The notes: generated by a model from the letters alone, not told the origin. A stretch of 64,000 nt of DNA from Argentina anserina (GCF_933775445.1 NC_065877.1:6014001-6078000), one strand, 5' to 3'; numbered from the stretch's first letter, positions 45,651 through 59,600 are shown. Numbers and translations are program-made.

Positions 45651-48067
45651 ATCTTAATACAATTAGTAATATTGCTTATATAATGCGAGGAACCCTGAGG
45701 AGGATATCGATTGGCCTAAAGGATTGACGTTTCTATCGAAATTTGTTGACGTAGAAAATATTTACGAGATGGAATCGGTTGCTTACACGGATATTGCTTC
45801 CTACACGGATATTGATGCCTACGATATTAAATTGTTGCCGATGCATATATTTCATTCGGAAAATAAGTGGTTATAGTAATTAGCACTTATGAGTTATTTT
45901 TCATAATTAAAAACCGAAAGTGGTTATGTGAAAAATTGTTGAAATAAACAAAGAATCGACTTGAGTGTCGACAATGCATAAACATACTATTGTACCTATC
46001 TCAATCTCAAACAAAGAAAAATCTGAGAAGTTCAGTGAGATTCATTTGAGGAATGATATCACTAAAATTGTGATGGAAGGTGTTTAGACACCATGTGATA
46101 TAAAAATCACTTCAAGTCCCTTGGTATCCAAGAAGGGCATGATTATGAATGTTGACGATATCATCATTATTGGTGATAATGACGATGTAAATAAACGGCA
46201 AGCTCTTGGAGATCAAAAACTAGAAGCACCAAGAGACTCCGACATGGAGAGTGCTGCAAGCAGTGAGTGGCCTACACTGCATGAGAACATGTCTGAAAGT
46301 CCGGGCATAGAAGAAATCAATGATTATGACTACGAAATAATGGACTTAGCATTGTGGTATGACCAAGCTAAATTTATGGATTGATCTCTAGAATGGAACT
46401 AATTTTTTAAATAAATTAATGTATGTTCCTAAAGGTCTTTATGAGTATAAACTCAATGCTGACAAGTTTGGTTTGTCCAAAAATAATATAGACTTATAGA
46501 GCCATGAGTGGTGGATTATTTAAAATGACAATTAGCAAGAAAATAAAGTTGGCTTTTTTCACATGTATGGCTGAGTCTTCTGAATTTATAACATGGATAT
46601 ATATTAATTATATGATGCCTTTAAACATACACAGTGTGAAACTTGGTTTGAGACAAAACCATAAAGATTATTTTGATGTATGTGATTTGAGATCAATACT
46701 AATGAGAGGTGGTAATTAATGTGTTATTATTACCAATTGTGTTTTAATGTGAGATTTAAAAACATCATGATTACATAATCACTAATAGATTCAAAACTAA
46801 TGATGTGATAAATGTATGATTGTCAAAAAACACGGTAATAGATATGTCATGACATGCTTATCTTTGGATGATAAGATGATCAAGCTCATTAAATATGTGA
46901 AAATTTGACTTTCTTATCTTTGGATGATAAGATGATCAAATCCATTAAATATGGATATTGCTAATTTGAGCAAGCTAAACATATACATAAGTAAATCTTG
47001 GAGTTAAGCATTGACATGCAATTGCAAAAGAACTCAAGTACTTATAGTATATTTGTGATCATATAAATGGATATTTGAGACAAAAAAAGTATAGTACGTA
47101 ATTGTATGTGTCTATACTAGGAGGTGTAGCAATGTACTTGAAATCCTTTAAACAAGCCATTAAATCATATCTACAATGTTGTCTGAGTGAGGTGCACCAG
47201 ACAAATGTGGGGAGGAGACATAATGACTACATATGAGGATATACCAAGATAGATAAAACTCGTACATGCAATTTACATTTATTGTGAAAGACAATTTGTA
47301 ATTGGCATGACACGGAGTAATATCTACAATGGTAAGTCTAGACACACTCGTCAAAGACATGATACAAATGACAACTACTCTCTATTAGAGTTATCTCTTT
47401 TGACTATATGAGGTCTAAGAATAATATTATCGATCAATTAACTAAATGGTTATAATAGAGAGATAGTTGATGAATCATCGAATGGAATGGGACTAAAGCC
47501 CATTGGAAATTAAAATATTTACAATGGACACCCAATAACTATGTTCAAAAGGGAAAATCAAATTGTAAAGATTAGTTCGGATCAATAAGGGAAGTTCCCC
47601 AAGTCCATCCTATGATGAAAAACAGTGATACTCGTGAGGAATGAGGTTAAGCCTAAAGCTTTTAGTGATTCTTATGCGTTGGAAATCCGAGCGGAGTAAT
47701 GCAGGTTACTCTTAAATAAGAAATCACCTATGTAAGAGAGAAGTGTGGCCGCTTCTAAGGGAATTATTTAGGGCATAATTCTTATCAAACTCTTACAGAA
47801 CCAGGTGTGTGTTCCATAGCCAAAACGGGCACAATAATGAGAACTGGAATGTATCAGGATGATTCCTGTGTAAGGTATGTCATCATTACACAAATGACAA
47901 ATAGTTCAAAAACATCGCATCTACTATTTAGTTAGTAAAGTAAGTATATTTTCACAAGGGAAGGTTCAAAGGGTCAAACCTACATATCATATGCAGGTTT
48001 CAACCATAGAAATCTATCACCAAGTCCTATCGAGTCTTTGGTCGATAATTTCATTCATGTGGGGAAT
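45651..48067 (+). pseudogene. Internal remnants of the nested copia element
   Basis: Scattered frames show weak copia similarity. An acidic piece at 46121-46384 contains MIMNVDDIIIIGDNDD, followed by fragments near 47000-47460 that resemble the RNase H end (for example NNIIDQLTK). Everything is interrupted by stops. No gag or integrase was recognised. Confidence 0.55.
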
Positions 48068-49014
48068 TGTTAGAAAAATAGTGAATTTCATTATTTCTTC
48101 TAAACTAATTTAATTAAAAGAATTTGAGTGGTGCACTTAAATTTATGATGATAAATATGAACTTGTATTCTCTGGTATTAGGAGCTACAAAACATATATT
48201 TATCTGGTTAAATTAGTTATGATGTGAATACGAAATTGTCAATGTAAACGTGAAAACAATTTGAATTCTGGAATGTGAGATGACTTAACCACTTTGATTT
48301 TGTAACGTCAGATTCAATACGATTAAATTATGTAATGACAGATTTAATGAGATTGAATTATGTAACCGTCAAATTCATTGTGTAACAGTCGTAACGTACG
48401 AAATGAAATTCATTGAGGTAATGGTCGTAACATATGGAAATTCATTACGTAACCGCTGTAATGGTCGTAACGTATGAAAATTCATTACGTAACCGTCGGA
48501 ACTTATGATAAGAAATTCATTTCTGAATTCATGACAATTCATTTAGTGATCAGATTTCCTCTCTATAAATAGCGACTTATTCATTCATTCAAAAACACAA
48601 TTTGAAATAGATTCAATCAGAGAACATCTCTCTAACAATCATCTCTCTCTCAAATTTGTTCTCTTCGTGATAGAAATGGTTCATTCAAGTTCGCTGAAAT
48701 TCTTGTAGTAGTGCAGCTTTAAGGATTTGCAAGTCGTTGTATCCTAGGAGACTAGCGTCATTGAGTCCTTGCACATGTAGATGCGGCATAATTTTCTTAA
48801 GGACAGTGTGGTATCACACACGACTCGACTTTTCCTTCTATTCGTTTGGTATTGGTTGAGTTATCGTTTCCAGTTTTCTTAATCCTAAATTTTTGTTCCC
48901 GCATAATTATTTTATGATTTATGTTTATTTCAGAATTTAATTTATTATTTATATATTACAATATCGCCCCATTTTTATTTACAATCTTAAGACAATTATA
49001 GAATTGTATTTACA
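48068..49014 (+). repeat. 3' LTR of the nested copia element
   Basis: Nearly identical to the 5' LTR over its length, with a small insertion (ATCTTAAGAC) near its end. It carries the same TATA box and TTACGTAAC repeats. Confidence 0.85.
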
Positions 49015-49030
49015 TATCCATGCTTCATAG

Positions 49031-49529
49031 CTTTTGAAGTCACCCTGATTATCAATGCTTGAGCATGCAGTTATGATCTTATGAAGATTGCGGTGCCTCG
49101 TACTTCTTAATGCTTTGCATTCATCGATAAAACTCTTCACTGCTCCATGTTGTTGAAGATTAAATATCTTAACAGCAACCACCATTCCATCACCACTGAT
49201 TGTTCCTTTGTATACTGAACCAAAACCTCCTGACCAATCAGATTTTTACAGAGAAACCATCAGTCAATTGAACAAATTCTGTTAAGAGACACCTGATTTC
49301 CAATCCTCATAAGTACGTGTTGTTTGGGGTCTATCTCTTGACCTTTTTTTGCCTTTGAACGTCTGGCAATGAAGCAACAAAGACCAATAGTTAATGCAAT
49401 TGCACAATTTAGAGGAATTATCCCTTTTGCTGCAAGTACTCCTAGAGATGATTGAGGGTTTCTGCTTAAACATGCAGGGAGAAGTAAGTCTGGAATGCCA
49501 CCACATAACTTTATCATTGCCGAGAACTG
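49031..49529 (-). pseudogene. Gene C segment 3: LRR cap, membrane helix and kinase N-lobe
   Basis: Reading from 49529: VLGNDKLCGGIPDLLLPACLS, a hydrophobic membrane helix (IIPLNCAIALTIGLCCFIA) with a basic stop-transfer RRSKAKK, then GGFGSVYKG (Gly loop) and [12 protein letters not shown] (catalytic Lys), [16 protein letters not shown] and [13 protein letters not shown]. The frame shifts between the membrane part and the Gly loop. Confidence 0.82.
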
Positions 49530-50205
49530 TGTTGGGAAAGTAGGGCGGCCTAATACAAGGCCGACGGATAAATGGTTATCCCATGATCTGACTTTTCCCA
49601 CTCTTAGTGTGATTAGCAGAAATAGCAACAAAAAAGATGACACAATATTTAACGAGGTTCGACAATGTGCCTACATCCTCGAGGCAGTAGTAGTATTTTC
49701 TTCCACTATACTAAATAATAGGATTATAACAAACAACTCATTTTATACTAAGTTACTAACTAAAGTGGTAACACACCTCTCTCTCAAGAGGAATTTTCTT
49801 CTCACTAATTGAGACACTATTTCTCTCAATCAATCTAAGTGAGGAGCACACTACTACACAAACTCTCTACATTTGTATCTCTTCCTTAGGATATATTACT
49901 GCAATCTTTCATGTCTTTATATAGACAAATGGCTTCATGCATCATGTTATGCAACTCATACACGTAACATGCAATTGGAAGCAAAGTCATGTGTCTTCCT
50001 CATTTCATAATTCAATGTTTGTATGCTCATTAATGCATGTTTCCTCCATCTTCAAAAAAATTGATGCCACCTCCCACCTATTTTTATAGGTTTGTTTCTT
50101 CTCTTTCAAACTAAATTGCTCCCCCATGCTACAATAACACATGTTTTTCTCATGTAGCAAACCTCCACATGAATTTCTACCTCCAATTAAGGAGGAATTG
50201 ATTCA
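49530..50205 (-). repeat. 3' LTR of the 49.5-kb copia element
   Basis: It shares near-complete alignment with 54212-54889, with scattered substitutions. The boundary is set by the polypurine tract just inside it and by the length match of 676 against 678 bp. Confidence 0.85.
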
Positions 50206-50596
50206 TCAATCTCTCCCTCCCGACTTAATTGGAGAGATGCGTTATTCCTGACACGCTTCTGCAAAACTCAAACTTCTCATTTGGTAATGACTTAATTATC
50301 ATATTTGAACTATTATCATCTGTGTGAATTTTCTCAAGTTGTAGTTGCTTGGCTTCTAGCACATCACGTATCTAGTAATACCTCACATCAATTTACTTTT
50401 ACTTCAAGTGAAAACTCGAGTTCTTACCTAGATAAATTACACTTTGACTATCATAATGCAAAACAAAATTTTATTGCTTATGGCTCAAATCTTGTAGAAA
50501 TTCCTTCATCCATAAAATTTCTTTGCAATCTTCTGTAGCAGCTATGAACTCGGCTTTTGCAGTTGACAAAGCAATACATTTTTGTTGCTTTGATTT

Positions 50597-53500
50597 CTAT
50601 GAGACAGCTCCCTTTGAAAATATAATCAGATATCCAGATGTAAACTTTCTCAAGTCAATATCTCCGGCTATATCTGCATTTGTGTAACCAATCGATTCAG
50701 GGTCTCCACTTCCAAAACATAAACCCATTCTGGAAGTACCTTTGACATATTTGAGAATCCACTTCACAGCATTCCAATGCTCTTTTCTTGGATTAGACAG
50801 ATACCGACTAACTACACTAATGGTGTATGTTATGTCTGGTTGTGTGCACACCATATTGTACATCAAGCTTCCTACCACTGAAGCATATGGCATGTTTGCC
50901 ATTTCTTCCTCCTCTTTCTTACTTGTAGGACACTGCTTTGAACTGAGCTTAAAGTGACTAGCAAGTGGATTAGCAACTGGACTTGCATTCTCCATGTTGA
51001 ACTACTTCAACACCTTCTGGATATATTTTTCTTGTGATAACCACAACTTCTTATTATCTCGATCACAAATAATATTCATACCAAAAATCTGCTTTGCAGG
51101 TCCCAAGTCTTTCATGCAAAAAGACTTACTGAGCTCTTTCTTCAGTTTGCTAATCTTGTCACCATTTGGTCCTACGATCAACATATCATCAACATACAAG
51201 AGTAGTATGATGAAGTCATCACCTAAGAATTTCTTCACAAATACACAATGGTCTGAAGTTGACCTCTGATATACTTGTACCATTATCGCAGTGCTTGTTT
51301 TAGTCCATACAAACTATTTTTCAGTTTGCAAACTAGATTTTCTTGGCTTTTGACTTTCAATCCTTCTCGCTGCTCTATGTAAATTTCCTCTTCATGGTCA
51401 CCATGAAGAAAAAATCCGTCTTCATATCAAGCTGTTCAATCTCCAGCTTTAAACTCGCAGCCAAACCAAGTATCACCCGGATAGATGTCATTTTCACCAT
51501 AGGCCATAATTTTTTTCAAAGTCAATTCCCTTCTTCTGACTGAAATCTTTAACCAGCAGCCTTGCCTTGAATCTAGGTCGTGAGCTATTCTCCTCAATCT
51601 TTAGTCTATACACCCATTTATTTCTAAGTGCTCTTTTACCTTTCGGTAATTTCACCAGCTCATAAGTTTGGTTCTCATGCAAAGATTGCATCTCTTCTTG
51701 CATAGCTTCCAACCACTCCCCCTTGTGGTCATTAATCAGAGCTTCTTCATAAGACTCTGGTTCTCCTCCATCTGTGAGAGTAACGAACTCATTTGGAGGA
51801 TATCTCTTTGAGGTTCTGTGTTCCCTGGTTGATCTGCGAGGGCCCTCTGCTTCTTCCTCATCATCAATTGTATCATCAACTGAACCATCAATCATTGCAT
51901 CATCACCGGCATCACCGTCTTTTCTCCTGCTATCTTGCTTCTTCAACGGAGAAACTTTATCCGAACTGATCGAATATTCTCTAGGTTTCTTAGGCTTCTC
52001 AGTTTTCTGAGTACCATTGACGTTCTGATATTCGAAGAAGACAACATCTCTACTTCTGAAAATCTTCTTATTGACAAGATCCCACAGCCTGTACATGTAT
52101 TCTTCATTTCCATATCCCAAGAATATGCATTCTTTCGTCTTGTTATCGATCTTCATTCTTTTATCTCTGGGAATATGAACAAATGCTTTGCAGCCAAATA
52201 TGTTTAAATGATTGTATGAGACATCCTTTCCAGTCTAAAACCTTGTTCGGCACATCAACATTCAATGGAGCTAAGGGAGAAAGGTTGATCACATTAACCG
52301 TAGTCATTAGAGCTTCACCCCATAAACTCTTTGGCATGAGATAACATTGTTTTGATTCTTTCAACAATTGTTCTATTCATCCTCTCGGCCACTCCGTTAT
52401 GTTGAGGAGTCTTCAGAACAGATCATTCATTCCTAATTTCGTTACTTTTGCAGTAGTGTCTGAACGCCCCCATGTACTCTCCCTCGTTATGGATGTGAAT
52501 GCATTTTAGAGTTCTGTCGGTTTCCCGTTCAAATTTGGCATGAAATTGCTTGAATACTTCTTGCACTTTATCTTTAGTCCTTAGTGCATAAGCACATACC
52601 TTTCAGGAATGATCATCAATGAAGGTAATGAAGTATCTTGCACCTCCCAGAGTACTTGTGGTCATGGGACCACACACATTAGAATGTACAACATCCAAAA
52701 CATTGGATTTCCTTAAGGCATGGAAACGATGGAATGCCGCTCAGTGTTGCTTTCTAGCCAAAGTGTGTACATGATTTTAGAGAAATATCTTTAATATTAA
52801 CCCTAGTCAATACTTCTCTTTTGGCTATAATAGAAAGTCCATTCTCGCTGATATGACCGAGCCGCTTATGCCATAGCCCTACCGGCGAATCTTCTCCAAG
52901 TGTAACTGCATACCCACTACATACTTTTCATATGTCATGTAGAGAGTGTTCTCCTTCTTTCCTTAGGCTATAATTTCTAGACCTTTACTGAGCTTTCACT
53001 TTTCATCACCAAAGACGTTTGTGCAGCCTTCATCATCAAGTAGCCATGTGGAGATCAAATTGAGATGCATGTCTGGAACATGTCTCACATCCTTGAGAAC
53101 CATGCAGTGACATGTGTTGGTTTCAAGTGACATATCTCTTCTTCACACAACCTTGAACATCTTATCATTTCTCATATTGACGTTACCGAAGTGTCCGGTA
53201 TTGTAGGATGTAAAGAACTCCCTTCATGAGGTTACATGAAATGATGTGCCAGAATTGACGACCCAACATGTATCTTGAGATGTCATATTAACATGACCAT
53301 CTCCAAAAATGATGATTACCTCATCTCCGTATGAGGTAGCAGCTGTATCTTTGGTACCACCTTTCTCAGCTAGCTCTTCTTTGAGCTTCCTGCACTCATT
53401 CCTCATGTGATCTTTTTTGCCACAATGATAACATTTGATGTTCTTCTTTGAGTTGGACTTCCCCCTTGTTGGACTCCCCCCTTGACTGATCGTTTGCTTT

Positions 53501-54159
53501 CCCTCAGTTGTGGAACTTTCGACTACTTCCATGGTTGTCGGTGACGAGGGCTTCTGACTCAGTCGATATTCCTTGCTCTTTCCTCCTTGCTTTTTCGTTG
53601 AACATGTTGTCTTTTACAATACTTAGTGTAAGAACACCTTGAGGAGCTGAGTTGCTTAATGACACCACCAAGGTGCCTAGCTGTCTCGCAACGAGCTTAG
53701 TAACAATAGTGCTTGCAACTCATCATCAAGCACCATGTTCATTTTCGTCAATTGATTCACCATGCCTTGGAATTTGCTCAAGTGTTCCAAACCACTACGA
53801 CCATCCATGTACTTTGTGTTCACCAACCACTGAATAAACGAGGCTTTGTTTTGTGTAGTCTTTTGCTCATACATGGACTCAAGTTTTGTCCACACTAAGT
53901 AGGCATTGGTTTCTTTGGTTTCTTGCACCACATGATGAAAAACATTTTCATCAACCCATTGACGAATTCCTGCAACAACGTTTCTGTTCAGGATGCTCTA
54001 TTCCATGTCAGTCTTGCCTGCTGGCTTCTCTCCACCATTTTGAAAAGGCTCATACATATCATTGCCGTAAAGGATGTCTTCTATTCTGGGCTTCCAAATG
54101 GAGTAATTTTACAATGTCAACTTAACCATTGTTGTCGATGATGACGACGATTCTGCCAT
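50597..54159 (-). pseudogene. Copia gag-pol remnant of the 49.5-kb element
   Basis: Gag starts at ATG 54159 (MAESSSSSTTMVKLTL, then a stop) and continues with a UBN2-like region (LVWTKLESMYEQK). A CCHC zinc knuckle (CYHCGKKDHMRNEC) lies near 53440. The integrase part (52160-53200) is badly broken. RT pieces occupy 51494-52156 (NKWVYRLKIEENS) and 51002-51283 (LLLYVDDMLIVG). An RNase H piece is at 50597-50995. Stops and frameshifts are frequent. Confidence 0.88.
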
Positions 54160-54211
54160 CTTGATCACCACCAGATGACACGAACGACGAGCGTCGGGCT
54201 CTGATACCACT

Positions 54212-54889
54212 TGTTGGGAAAGTAGGGCTGCCTAATACAAGGCCGATGGATAAATGGTTATCTCAGGATCTGACTTTTCTCACCCCTGGTGTGATTAACA
54301 GAAATAGCAACAAAAAAGATGACACAATATTTACGAGGTTCGGCAATGTGCCTACGTCCTCGGGGCAACAATAGTATTTTCTTTTACTATACTAAATGAT
54401 GGGATTATATTAAATAACTCACTCTAAACTAACTAAAGTGGTAACACACCTCTCTCTCTCTCTCTCTCTCTCTCTTAAGAGGAATTTTCTTCTCATTAAT
54501 TGAGACACTCTTTCTCTCAATCTCTCTAAGTGAGGATCATACTACACAAACTCTCTACGTTTGTATCTCGCCTTGGGATATATTTGCTACAATATTTCAT
54601 GCCTTTATATAGTCAAATGGCTTCATGCATCATGTCATGCAACTCATGCACGTAACATGCAATTGGAAGCAAAGTCAAGTCTTCCTCATTTCATGGTTCA
54701 ATACTTGCATGCTCATTAATGCATGTTTCCTCCATCTTAAAAAATTACTGCCACCTCTCATTTATTTTTATAGGTTTGTTTTTTCTCTTTCAAACTAAAC
54801 TGCACCCCCATGCTACAACAACACATACTTTTCTCATGTAGCAAACCACCACATGAATTTCTACCTCCAATTAAGGAGGGACTAACCCA
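54212..54889 (-). repeat. 5' LTR of the 49.5-kb copia element
   Basis: It pairs with 49530-50205. It carries an uninterrupted CT run near 54450-54473 that is much shorter in the partner LTR, so the microsatellite grew after insertion. Confidence 0.85.
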
Positions 54890-55994
54890 TGATACATCAG
54901 TTGCATTTGAAAAAATCCCTTCTTTAGGCAACTCACCTTCAAGATGGTTGTGAGAAAGATTTACATGCTTAAGAAATCCAAGCTGCTTAAAAAATTCAGG
55001 AACAGTACCAAATAAGTTATTTCCCGAAGCATCTATTTCCTCAAGGGCTCTTAATTGTTTAAGAGAATATGCAATTGATCCTTCAAATTCATTATCTTTC
55101 AAATAAAGACGTTCCAAACTAACACAGTTGCCAAGGGTTGTGGGGATCTCTCCTGATAACTTGTTTCCTAATACATCTAGCTCTACCAGTTGCACCAAAT
55201 TACCCACTTCATCTGGGAGTGAACCAGTCAAGTTATTGTTAGACAGAGTCAACAAACTAGAAAGGGATTTAATCGACAGTATCTCTCTAGGTATCATGCC
55301 ATTTAGACTATTACTAGAAAGATTGAGTATCAGTAGATTTTGGCAACTTCCGAGACTTGGCGGTATACTTCCCTCAAACATGTTCCCCTCCTTGAAGAGC
55401 TTTGACAGCGAAGTCAAGTTGCCTAAGGAGGATGGGATTGACCTAGAAAGTTTGTTAAGATTAAAGAGCAGTCCCATTAACTTCTTAAGCTTCCCAATTT
55501 CTTCAAGGAGACTCCCTCCCATATTGTTGTCTCCCAGATTCAGCTTGGTCGAGTTTACAAGATTTACAATGCTGACAGGGATGCTTCCATGTATCAAATT
55601 GCTGAAGAGACTAAACAATCTCAGTTTGGTCGAAAGGTTTCCTATGGACTCTGGGATTTCTCCTCATAAATGATTTTGAGTATAACTCAACACCTCAAGC
55701 CTAGTACAATTAGCCAGGAAAGTGAGAGAATTCAAATCACCAGTTTTCCCATTTCCCAGTAAATTGTCATCGAAATTTATTCTGACCAACCTTTCCAAGC
55801 TTCCAAAATACTCAAAAAGGAACTTTCCGGTAAGACCATTTTCAGCAAAATCAAGAAGCTGGAGTCTCGAAGCATTTGACAATGATACAAGAATATTTCC
55901 TGTGATTTGTTGACAACACCAGCAAAAACTTAAAGATTTGGAAGAGTTATGCCAACATTTTGTGGCAGCTCTCCATGCATGTGGTTTACAGTGA
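54890..55994 (-). pseudogene. Gene C segment 2: central LRRs
   Basis: Reading from 55994: HMHGELPQNVGITLPNL, SLSNASRLQLLDFAENGLTG, then LRRs such as LGDNNMGGSLLEEIGKL, through GELPKEGIFSNATDVS. One in-frame stop (TGA) near 55668 replaces a codon in the NHxGGEIP repeat; otherwise more than 280 codons are open. The copia insertion at 56000 interrupts the LRR before HMHGELP. Confidence 0.85.
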
Positions 55995-55999
55995 CAGTG

Positions 56000-56529
56000 T
56001 GTTGTGCGGAAGCGTAACAAACAATAATATTGATATGAAACAATAAAAAAAAATACAAAAACACAATGATTTATAGTGGTTCACCCAATCAATGTGATTG
56101 AACTACGTCCACTCTCGGAGCCGGCAAATATTCCACTATGATCAAATATGAGAAACAAACAACTAGAGTTAATAATAACTCTCTCCACCAAAACCCAATA
56201 CACCCAAAACTATTAGTTCTCTCTTTAATCAATAGAGAAGAAGAGTAATACTTACTTCTCAATTACAATATATAACAGCCCCAACAACTAAGCTCTTAAA
56301 GCTTCAAATTTAGATAGCTACGTCACCACCACAAAGAGAAAATACAGTAGGAGTATTCAAGTATATGGCTGCAATTATGCTTCTCTTCATCTCTTTTCTA
56401 ACTCTCTGTGTGGCTGCTTAGCAAGCCATATATATATATGTGTGTCTTCAAGGTATAATTAACCTAGGACATGTGCTGCTCATATGATCAACTTGGGCAA
56501 AACCCATTATTTGTAAGCCAACACCGACA
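56000..56529 (-). repeat. 3' LTR of the 56-kb copia element
   Basis: Plus-strand ends are TGTTGTGCGG and CACCGACA. It pairs with 60725-61254 at the same length. Confidence 0.9.
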
Positions 56530-56631
56530 ATCTCCACCTTGGATTCACATCATATATAGCCTCGACAATGAACCTATATCATAAGAAGAATATCATACCT
56601 CAATTTTCCGCTCCGACTTCCCTGTAGGGAC

Positions 56632-59600
56632 TCAAATGCTACGAACACCAATCAAGTTCAAGTAGTGCTTGAACTTGCTCAATGGAACCGACTTTGTCAA
56701 CATATCAGCGGGGTTGTTTTCAGTTCCCACTTTTTGGAGTTCTATGTCACCATCCTCCACCAATTGACGAATCTTGTGAAATCTGACATGAATATGCTTA
56801 GTACGATTATGAGTAACCTGATTCTCTGCTAAATAAATAGCACTTTGACTATCACAATAAACATCCACATAGTCTTGAACTGCACCCAAGTCCTCAAGCA
56901 AGCCACGAAGCCAAAGAGTTTCTTTTGCACCCTCTGTTACAGCCACATACTCAGCTTCTGTAGTCGACAAAGAAATAGTATGTTGCAAATTCGACTTCCA
57001 ACTCACTGCTCCACTAGCAAGAGTAAATACATAAGCTGTAGTTGATATGCACTTATCCAAATCACCTGCGTAATCAGAGTCTACATATCCAACAACACAC
57101 TGATTCATCATATCCTGCTAAAACACTATTCCAACATCTACAGTACCAAGAATATACCGTAAAATCCATTTTACTGCTTCCCAATGGCCTTTATCTGGAT
57201 TATGCATATATCTACATACCACACTTAAGGCATGTGAAATATCTGGTCTAGTACACACCATAGAATACATCAAGCTACCAACAACACTAGCATACGTAAC
57301 TTTAGCCATATATTTTTTATCATCATCAGTGCTAGGAGATATAGAAGAATTAAGCTTGAAATGAGAAGCAAGAGGTGTACTTACAGGTTTTGTTTTATCA
57401 ACCATACTAAACCGATGTAGTACCTTCTTCAAATACTGTTTCTATGACAACATACATTGCCTTTAGATATGTCTCGTTCAATTTCCATGCCCAAAATCTT
57501 CTTTGCTTCTCCTAAATCCTTCATCTCAAATTCACCACTCAATTGTGACTTTAATTTATCTATCTCCACCTTGCTCTTAGATGCAATCAACATATCATCA
57601 ACATATAAGAGTAAATAAATGAAAGTCTCATCCTGTAGCTTGCGAAAATAAACACATGGATCATAAAGACTCCTAGTGTACTTCTGACCAAACATAAACT
57701 TATCAAATCTCTTGTACCACTGCCTAGGAGACTGTTTTAGGCCGTATAATGATTTCTGCAGTTTACAAACCCATTTTTCCTTACCAGCAACTTTTAAACC
57801 ATCTGGCTGACTCATATAGATCTCCTCATTTAATTCACCATGTAAAAATGCAGTTTTAACATCAAGTTGTACTAACTCAAGATCAAACTGTGCAACTAAG
57901 GCTAAAAGAATACGAATAGAAGAATGTTTCACAACTGGAGAAAATACCTCATTGTGGTCTATTCCTTCCTTTTGTGCATAGCCCTTAGCTATCAATCTAG
58001 CCTTGTACCGAGATTCCTCCTTCTTGGAAAAAACCCACTTGCAACTAACTACTCTCTTCCCATGTGGTAACTGAGCCAACTCCCAAGTCTTGTTCTTATA
58101 AAGAGACTTCATCTCCTCACCCATGGCCTTTTCCCACTCCACTTTATCTGCATGTATTACAACTTCTTCATAAGTAGTAAGAATTTCTTCTTCGGTCATC
58201 GGAAGTGCATAAGTCACCATATCATTAAGCCAAGCTGGCTTTGGAGCATTCCTCTTTCCTTTTCTCAATGCAATAGGTTCATCTTGCTACATAGACTCTT
58301 GGGTTTGAGCCTCTACTTCAGTACATGTATCTCTATTAGTTGAATAATCAACTGTATGTTTTTCCGAATCACCTAGAGCTTCATTAACATTTTTCTCAAG
58401 CTCCACCTGCTTCGAGTTCTTTATGGTCATCTTCTGATTTTCAGAATTATTCTGCTCACTCTGATTAATCATAGCAGTCTCATCAAATGTAACATCTCTG
58501 CTCACAATAATCTTTCTCGTATCTGGACACCATAGTCTGAATCCTTTCACATCGTCACTAAAGCCAAAGAAAATAGCTTTCTTTGCTCTAGGATCAAACT
58601 TGCTTTCCCTGACATGATAATAAGCAGGACATCCAAAAATATGTAAGTAATGATAATCAATAGCAGGTTTTCCAGACCATATCTCCATAGGAGTTTTGCC
58701 CTCATTTGCAGCTATATGCAACCTGTTAATAAGGTGGCATGCATATGTAACTTCCTCTACCCAAAACTCTTTGCCTAATCCAGCATTAGACAACATACAC
58801 CGAACCTTTTCTAACAAAATCCGATTCATGCATTCTGCTACTCTATTTTGCTGCGGTGTTCCTCTAACTATGAAGTGCCTCACAATGCCCTCATCTTGAC
58901 ACAATTTCAAGAACGGATCAGACTTGTACTCACCACCATTATCTGACCTGAGCCTCTTAATTTTCCGACCGGTCTGAGTCTCAATCATCTTCTTCCACTT
59001 CACAAATATATCTAAGACTTCATCTTTATGCTTCATGGTGTACACCCATACTCTTCTAGAGAAGTCATCAACAAAAGTAACATAATACCGCTTACCTCCC
59101 AAAGATGTAGTCTTTGTAGGTCCCCATACATCTGTGTGAACATAATCTAAAGCTCCTTTAGTCTGATGAATTGATGTACCAAATTTCACTCTAGTCTGCT
59201 TTCCCAAAAGACAATGTTCACAAAATTCCAATTTGCAAGTCTTTGCACCTTTCAACAAGCCTTGCTTCACCAATCCCTGCATAGCTTTCTCACCAGCATG
59301 TCCAAGACGCATATGCCATAATTTGGTAGTGTCTGTATCATCTGTAATCTCAGAAACTGCTGTTTCACTTGTCAATGTACTACCCTGTAGAAAATACAAG
59401 TTTCTTTCTCTAGTACCCTTCATTATCATAAGTGAACCAGAAACAACTTTAGTAACACAATTCCTCAATATAATTGTGTGCCCTTTTGACTCCAAAGTTC
59501 CCAAAGAAATCAGATTTTTCTTCAAATTCGGAACATACCGAACGTTTGTCAATTCTCTAACACTCACATCATGCATCTTGAGACGAACTGTACCAAGCCC

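Larger units (their letters stand above)
44708..49019 (+). mobile_element. Non-autonomous copia-type LTR element nested in the DNA insertion
   Basis: LTRs are 44713-45650 (938 bp) and 48068-49014 (947 bp), each starting TGTTGG or TGTTAG and ending ATTTACA. The flanks TATGC and TATCC agree at 4 of 5 bases and fit a slightly mutated duplication. A purine run (GTGGGGAAT) precedes the 3' LTR. The interior is only 2.4 kb. No standard primer site was recognised. The element is a deletion derivative that would rely on a related copia for movement. Confidence 0.82.
41140..49030. mobile_element. Composite DNA-transposon-like insertion in the kinase of gene C
   Basis: A 7.9-kb insertion is bounded by a perfect 8-bp duplication CTTTTGAA at 41132-41139 and 49031-49038. 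Its ends, CTATTATGCA and (read inward) CTATGAAGCA, match at 8 of 10 bases. Subterminal regions carry ACGGGTAC / GTACCCGT-type repeats (41150-41200, 44635-44695). Removing it restores the kinase reading frame DFKS-LVSEF. It holds a GC-rich-ended inner element with a tandem array and a nested copia element. No transposase was recognised, so it is non-autonomous. The 8-bp duplication suggests hAT, but the superfamily is not certain. Confidence 0.72.
49530..54889 (-). mobile_element. Ty1/copia element (Tork/Tnt1-like), degraded, in gene C
   Basis: LTRs are 49530-50205 (676 bp, element 3' side) and 54212-54889 (678 bp, element 5' side). Both start TGTTGGGAAAG on the plus strand. The primer site GCTCTGATACCA (54198-54209) complements the usual initiator-Met site, and the polypurine tract lies just right of 50205; both set the minus orientation. 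Element order on the minus strand is gag, protease, integrase, RT, RNase H. No intact target duplication was found. It separates NATDVS from VLGNDKLCGG of gene C. Confidence 0.9.

Noticed and set aside
49525..54894. A target duplication for the 49.5-kb copia element
   Set aside because: The flanks AACTG and TGATA do not match. The insertion itself is supported by LTRs, primer site and resumed host reading, but I do not claim a duplication.
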